Source: Symsagittifera roscoffensis (taxonomy: Eukaryota > Xenacoelomorpha > Acoela > Convolutidae). Taken from it: DNA of 64,000 nt. The DNA lies in contig NC_087067.1 in assembly GCF_963678635.1 (NCBI RefSeq), forward strand, positions 13,839,018 to 13,903,017, read 5' to 3'. The first letter of the stretch is position 1. Each line of letters begins with the position of its first letter. Positions 58,325-64,000 of the stretch are shown piece after piece. The translations under genes and the position numbers were made by a program. The notes under the pieces were generated by a model that was not told the origin of the DNA, made no database searches, and saw only the letters and a program-made list of their open reading frames with translations.

Positions 58325-60500
58325 TTAAAACTTTTTTTACATCACTTCTACCATGTGCAAGATTTGGTTTGGGACGTTTCTCGCATTTGTGTTTTACTAC
58401 ATCAGGCGAAAAGTCAACAGATATGAAAGGTTAGTGTTTTGCACTAAGAAGATCGTTTTGAGCAATTATTTGAATTAATGAAAAAGACTGAATAAAACCA
58501 AGAATTATGTCTAACTGAGAGCTGAGAGAGGAGGTAGTTGACACTAGTTTGGATAATGAAGTGATTTTTACTTGAAAGAGAGGGTTGCTTCAATTCAATT
58601 CTGAGGGTTTAACGAATCATGATAGAATCTCCATGTAAGAACTGCAGTCGTATCCAATCAGATTTTAGCTTCATTTTATTGAAATTTTGATAAAAAGTCG
58701 TGTCAAATCAGAAATAAAGTTCCATTTGAAGTAATTTTTCTACCATTTGCCGATATCAATTGCAAAAAAAACATGTTCATTTTGTTATGGTTGTCGTACG
58801 CAATTTAATTCACTTTTTAAGGACTTAAACCATCAAAAAAAGTTTTTTTAAATACACCAAAATAAATTGCAAAGGTAAAAACGACAAGATATAAATATTA
58901 AAAAAATTACCATGATTTAAAAAGCAAGGGATTAGCTTTTCGATTAGCATTTTTTTATCGTCAAGTGAATTGAATTTTGCGTATAAAATCAAAAAAATTT
59001 TTGCGTATACAATCAAGAAGAAACATTTTGGAGAAGATTGTCAAGTTTTTTGATTTTGTTGTAAGTTTGAGAGCAAAACTTTTCAGAAAGTGTTTCAAAG
59101 CAGATCGCTGCAAAACTTTTTCCGAACCCAATATTGCAGGATTTTGAACTTTGAAAATCTTTGAAAAAATGAAGGAACAAAGAGCTTTGCTGGGGAGTTT
59201 TGAACAATTGAGAAATCGAATAGAGAATAAAAAGAGTGTTTGATATATTATTGCACGACTTTTTGATTTATTTAACTTTTTCTAGAATAAAAAAAGCCCT
59301 TTCGTAGTCAACTGTAATAGATCCGTAAATTCAAAACTATTTGTTATTCATGATATGTTGGTCAAAAGTAAAAACTTATTTTGAGTAAGTTTCTCGAAAG
59401 AGACCATTACAAGGTCGGAGAATTCTATTTTCTACTTTATAAACGATAAAAAAAAGTCTACTTCTTTACAAAATCGGAGAACTCTATTTTCTTGTGTATC
59501 AACGCTTAAGAATTATTCAGCAACTATTTTTTCAGAAAAAAATCAACGGAATTTTTTTCTTTTTGAGCCTTAAATTGAGGATAACTTACATCCAATTGAT
59601 TCGAAATTATATTTCTAACCGATTTTAATGCTGCGACTACAATTTATTCGTCAAAACAAAAGTTTGGGGTTCGTTTTCTGATGAAGTTCTAGTAAACTAA
59701 GTCACCGAAGCGCATGCTTTTCTCCCTAGAGTCTTAGCTGTACAATTGAAAGGTGATGGTCGGTCAACCCCGCAATTTAATTTTTTATGGTAAGTTTTGT
59801 TTCACCGAATACCCGATAACGCTAAAAATAACGGTCGATGGTTGGTTATGACATCAAATTCCTATCAATCGAGGTATTTGTTATAGTGTTCTAGCTCCCT
59901 CTTCCAGGGGTTCGAACTCGCTGGTTGAAAGATTTTGTATCGTGCGCATTGAAAAACCTACTCTAAAAAGCAACAGTTTTCAATAAATCTTATTGAGGTG
60001 TTCTAGAGATACTTCAAAGCCGAGGCATTGGACCTAACTCAAGATTTAAGCTTATCGTCAAAACGTGTGTTTTCTGTCAGTTGTTTTTAGTGTTTTTAGC
60101 GACAGTTTAGTTTTCAGTGAGAACGTGAACTGTCTCAGAAAAAAAGTGGTCTTAATGGTTTTCTAAAATGGCTTCCTAAAAAGTAGAAGCAGTTTTCACA
60201 TATTGATTGATTGATCCACAAAATTTTCCTGAAACGAGAAAAAGTTTTAAGACTGACGTATCCACTTCCGATTTGGTAAAATAGCCGACTTGCTAATTTT
60301 AAAACCCAGCCAGCTATTTTTAGTTTGTAAACTTAACCCTTTTGTCTAAATGACTTTAAGTTTTGATCGTCTTGGATGATTCAAACGCGGTTGACTATAC
60401 CCTTTTTTCTGTTAGAGATCCTCCGGATCCAATTACTATCTCCTCAATATAACATGTGGTAAAAAGTTTGAACATATGGCTGAGTCCATGACTCTTTGAA
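58325..60500. other. No gene seen
   Basis: AT-rich. A short duplication of TCGGAGAA-TCTATTTTCT phrases occurs near 59,415 and 59,474. No convincing open frame. Confidence 0.45.
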
Positions 60501-60504
60501 ATTC

Positions 60505-60660
60505 ATTCGACATTTTATGGCACAAAATTTCATTTTTGGCTGGTAGAGCTATCTAGGGTAACTTGCGAATAGCACTTTTTGAAACCAAATTTGTGAAACG
60601 GACATCTTGCTGCTTCATTATTGGCCAAGTAGTGTATATTTGGCATTTGTTTTTGTAAAT
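60505..60660 (-). pseudogene. Weak coding-like remnant
   Basis: On the minus strand, about 45 codons are open and non-random (N-N-E-A-A-R-C-P-F-H-K-F-G-F), followed by stops but further coding-like residues to about 60,400. It may belong with the remnant at 61,005-61,305. No family is recognised. Confidence 0.25.
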
Positions 60661-61004
60661 TTGCTAATTGATTAATTTAAGTTAAGAGTGAAGTTGAAAG
60701 AGTTGTCTTTTTACAAGCTAAAACAACATGACATATATGATGATTTTCATCGCAGCAGTCTAAAATTTTGATGTGCCTTTCGGAGATTTATCCTAAATAA
60801 TCTCTTTCCACTGCGGTGAGTAGTTGGAGTGATACTCTTCTCCCTGTTAACTGAATGGATCTTAGGGGGTTGTGTAAATGGGGAATCTTCAAATGTGTTT
60901 TGATTTTTTCCAATCGATTGGAAAAAAATCTTTCATTTTTAACACCAGAATACTTATCTCTTGTTCTACACTTCGCACATTATATACAGACGTAACTCAC
61001 TTAC

Positions 61005-61305
61005 ACTTTGAAGAGATATAGGATTTGAAATGTGGAAATGCCTTCTGAGTCAATTCTATGCAACCTTTCGGAAGGTTGTCGTTCCTGAGGATGTTACGCT
61101 CACGTTCTTCTGCTGGAACAAATGGTGTAAGTTCGTGTAACCATCCGTTGTGTATTCCTAATGTTAAGATTTTCTTGAAAGGGGCGTCGTCTGCAAAACC
61201 GCATTATAGTTCCTCAGTTGCTTGGCCTACGAGAGAGAATTTGAGATAAGGGTCTCAAAGTTATGGTTCGTGAATTTTGTAGAGCTTTAAAACCTAACGG
61301 GGCTG
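61005..61305 (-). pseudogene. Decayed exon-like region of unknown family with splice donor
   Basis: Minus strand. From about 61,305 one frame gives A-P-L-G-F-K-A-L-Q-N-S-R; near 61,240 the coding signal moves to another frame. That frame has one stop near 61,205 and then continues D-D-A-P-F-K-K-I-L ... H-N-G-W-L-H-E-L-T-P-F-V-P-A-E-E-R-E-R to a donor, AAAGT followed by GTAAGTGAG, at 61,004. The composition is coding-like and less AT-rich than the neighbourhood. A compatible downstream open stretch (60,780-60,890) can be joined in phase, but that is speculative. Confidence 0.42.
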
Positions 61306-61309
61306 GCTG

Positions 61310-62940
61310 AATTAAACGCATTTTCAAGACTATCATTTCTTTTTATATTTTTTCAAATCTTTGCTTCGAACTCAAATATACTTGTCACCTTTAAAATTGC
61401 ATATTTATAGTTTTAGCTTAGGGAAGCTTCTGTCCAGCTGTTAGTCACGCCAAAAAAAAACCCAATGATTACCTACAAGATTAAATATATACACATTGCT
61501 GAATTGGAGAATGTACAATGCTTTTTACAAAATTAGAAGTATCGACAAAATTGACTTTTTGTAATTTAACATTGTTCTTAAAATGTCTTTTTTTTGTGTT
61601 ACAAGATGTACAAAATTGACATAAGTTGGATAAACTGCTAGATGTCTTTTTGAAAAACTGCCTCCTTTTTTCATTCATGAGTTTTCTCCTTCGATACAAA
61701 ATAGGTTCCTTTTGCACATTCAAATTTTCGTGGATGTTTAATAAATGGTTTTGCGGTTTTGTGTTGTTTGTCATTTTCAAATGGTTAGGTTTTGCCTTCT
61801 CTTATACTAATGCAAAATAAACTGCGTCTTTTTGCTGCTTTGTCCTGGTTAATTTTCCTCTGTGAGGCATCATATATTAACAGATGTCAGGGTTTTTTGA
61901 TCTGAAGAAGTTTTGAGATTTTCAATATCAGTATTCTTTTTGACTATCCATTTCAAAAAGAACATGTTTCATAAGTCATTCAAAGGGAATGAGGTATAGA
62001 GTGTATGGTTTTGACAAACTGGAGGTACTGCCTTTATGCCATATTTGTTAGCTGACAACACCGTTTTGAAATGATAAAGTAGTATGCCCTTGAAAGGTTA
62101 AACTAAGCTCATTCAAATGGAGAAGGAGAAAAACGAAATTGGCTTAAAATAGTTCTATAAATTGCAAACAAAGATTATCGCCAGAAACAATCCGATGCAA
62201 TGCATGAAACCTAGGTCAAAGGTTACTAAACAAGTATCTTAACTAATTTAAAATGAGCAATCATAACATTTCCCTCACTCAAGGAAATTTTTCAACAATC
62301 ATTTAAAACAAATAATATAATACAAATTTTTTCATCAGGCAACTTGGAGAGAACACTCATAAAAAGAATAAAATTAACAACAAAATAACTGACAAAAAGT
62401 GTAAAAACCACTAAAACAGTTTTAAAAATAAGGTAGAGTAATCATATGGAACAATAGAATAAAAATAAGGTTGACAGAACTAGAATGACTTATGGTAAAA
62501 TGAAGCTAGACACTATTGCAACTAGATGAGTTTTGGGCACAAAAATCTTAAGTTTAACCATTGAGATGCAGCTACAAAGTCTTCTTCCGGATCAGATTGA
62601 TCTGGAGGAATCAATTTGTCATTAACTTTTTTTTTATCAAACAGGTCAATGAATCTGAAAATACCTGGTAATAAGTGAAATTATGTTAGTATATAAGGTA
62701 TGATAAGGGGCTTATTAAATTTTATGTGCTTAGTTTTATGGTACATGGTAAGTCAATGGTAAGAGTTTGTGGGCAAAACTTGGATTTTTTTTGCCACAAA
62801 AATTGAAAGTTTTTCAAAAAAACTTTATAACACGATAAAATTTGTTGTAATTCGATCTAGTTTATTGGATAATCTTACTTTATATCTATTGAATTTATGC
62901 CCAAATCAACTGAAACATTGAAAAAAGTCTAAATTTTGGA
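61310..62940. other. No gene seen
   Basis: AT-rich spacer; overlapping opposite-strand frames at 61,481-61,820 look random. Confidence 0.45.
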
Positions 62941-62945
62941 GAAAA

Positions 62946-63080
62946 AAAAATGCAAAAAATTTCAAGTTTTTGGGAAAAAATGCAAAAGTTTCAAAGTTTT
63001 CGGAAAAAATTGCAAAAACTTCAAAGTTTTTAGAACAAACTGCAAATTTTTGGAAAGACCTGCAGAAATATCAAGGTTTT
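62946..63080. repeat. Degenerate tandem repeat, about 30-bp unit, four copies
   Basis: Units follow the pattern TGCAAAAA, then TTTCAAAGTTTT, then GGAAAAAA, and decay toward the right (TGCAAATTTTTGGAAAGACC; TGCAGAAATATCAAGGTTTT). Confidence 0.8.
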
Positions 63081-63479
63081 GGCTAGTTTTTTGTTACTTC
63101 TGATCTAATTGAATAAAAAGTAAATAAGTTTAGAGTTTAAAATTAAGCTCAAATTGTCTTTCAATTGGCATCATATTGAGACACTGATACAAAATTTTGA
63201 ATAGAGGTATGGACTTTTTCACTTTTTTCTCTCAAAATAATGAAATATCATAAAATTTACCCTAAATTTAACCAAAAAGCGGTTTATGTATGGCTCTGAA
63301 CACATGAAGCTCATATTAGCTGAATTAATATTGATACTTCCGAGAAAATAAGTTAATTAATCGTAATTTTCGAGAGAGTAAAATTTTATCAAATCTGTCC
63401 AAAAGTTTCCATTTTTAACCTTTCATTTGTGTAATTACCTGGTTTTTTGTTAAATTCAAGGAGAATTCACCTTAGAATC

Positions 63480-63905
63480 TCAATTCATTTGAACAATAAG
63501 AGCAATATTCATTGAAATTTCTAGATCAAACTCCATGATCCAGCTCCTCCTCAATTTTTCTCAAGGAATAACCCAAACTTGTAAGAAAAAATACACTTTC
63601 TGAGACGTTTTTAACATTATTATAAATAAAAAATTCCAGATCGTTATATTACCAGAACAGTATATTAGATTGTATGATATTCAACAAAATCTTCTTCAAA
63701 ACTGATGATTATCTCTGTTGCTTCTACAACATAATTGTCATGGTTTTTCCGTAGAAACTTTCTATGTCTTAAGCCTCTTCTTGCTTTCTGCATATTGCAT
63801 GTTTTTGCTCTTGAACTCTTTTTCAAGAAAATTTAGTCAGAACTGAGGGATTTAGGAGAAAATAGTATCAATTGAACGAACAATTTGTTGGCAGAGATAA
63901 AATTA
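63480..63905. repeat. Dispersed duplicate, copy 2 (partner at 50,490-51,095)
   Basis: Contains CATTGAAATTTCTAGATC with CATGATCCAGCTC, TGCTTCTACAACATAATTGTCATGG, and AAATAGTATCAATTGAACGAAC, in the same order as the partner. It may be an old transposon or a segmental duplicate. Confidence 0.6.
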
Positions 63906-64000
63906 GAACTGATAACGTCTAATTATTACCATCTAGTTTGTTCTTGTTCTCCTTTAGGTTCCCTTGTTTAGTTGCTACAGCAAACTATTTTAGCAAAAAC

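Noticed and set aside
59905-59935. T-arm-like CCAGGGGTTCGAACTCGCTG
   Set aside because: No other tRNA arms upstream; only an isolated small hairpin.

Overview
This is an AT-rich eukaryotic, almost certainly animal, window. Genes are split by introns. Bacterial-style operons, rRNA, convincing tRNAs and CRISPR arrays are absent. The gene-level content is (1) a tandem family of four same-strand genes for a small single-pass membrane protein and (2) a large decayed Ty3/gypsy-type retroelement inserted in that array. The rest is intergenic sequence rich in palindromes, diverged duplicates and simple repeats. I could not fix the species. GA-AG introns and an env-bearing gypsy element would both fit a larvacean tunicate, but that is only a hypothesis.

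Layout. 1-400: last exon of gene A. 400-4,800: repeats, including a 406-bp near-perfect palindrome (1,301-1,706) and a 203-bp unit with 22-bp perfect inverted ends (3,185-3,387). 4,950-6,889: gene B, three exons, with an in-frame stop in exon 3. About 9,900-27,950: decayed retroelement on the + strand, with gag (zinc knuckle missing two ligands), reverse transcriptase, RNase H, integrase and an env-like region. The env-like part lies in a tandem duplication (16,882-21,975 and 22,352-27,547). 29,550-30,611: inverted-repeat structure. 31,627-33,255: gene C, with a frameshifted exon 3. 37,204-39,619: gene D, the only complete and uninterrupted copy. 40-54 kb: no gene I can support, but a strand-switching C/G-rich minisatellite (46.27-46.74 kb), inverted repeats and direct repeats. 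54-61.3 kb: several short decayed coding-like stretches of unknown family on both strands. 61.3-64 kb: no gene, one degenerate tandem repeat, and a diverged copy of sequence from 50.5-51.1 kb.

The tandem family. Each full copy has exon 1 (acidic/polar N-terminal region), exon 2 (basic stretch, a conserved W-P-[LV]-L motif, one transmembrane helix) and exon 3 (coiled-coil-like ectodomain full of N-glycosylation sequons, ending in a conserved cysteine pair). This predicts a type II membrane protein with a glycosylated extracellular stalk. Exon 1 of gene D carries three 52-residue repeats absent from B and C. In B, C and D the reading frame joins exon 1 to exon 2 only if intron 1 begins with GA (GATAGT or GACAGT) and ends with AG. 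Intron 2 is ordinary GT-AG. A motif built on CCCATAAT lies 52-57 bp upstream of each ATG. The family looks like a birth-and-death array: D intact, A's visible exon intact, B and C degenerating.

The best candidates for something undescribed are this family, its GA-AG introns and its repeat-expanded member D.
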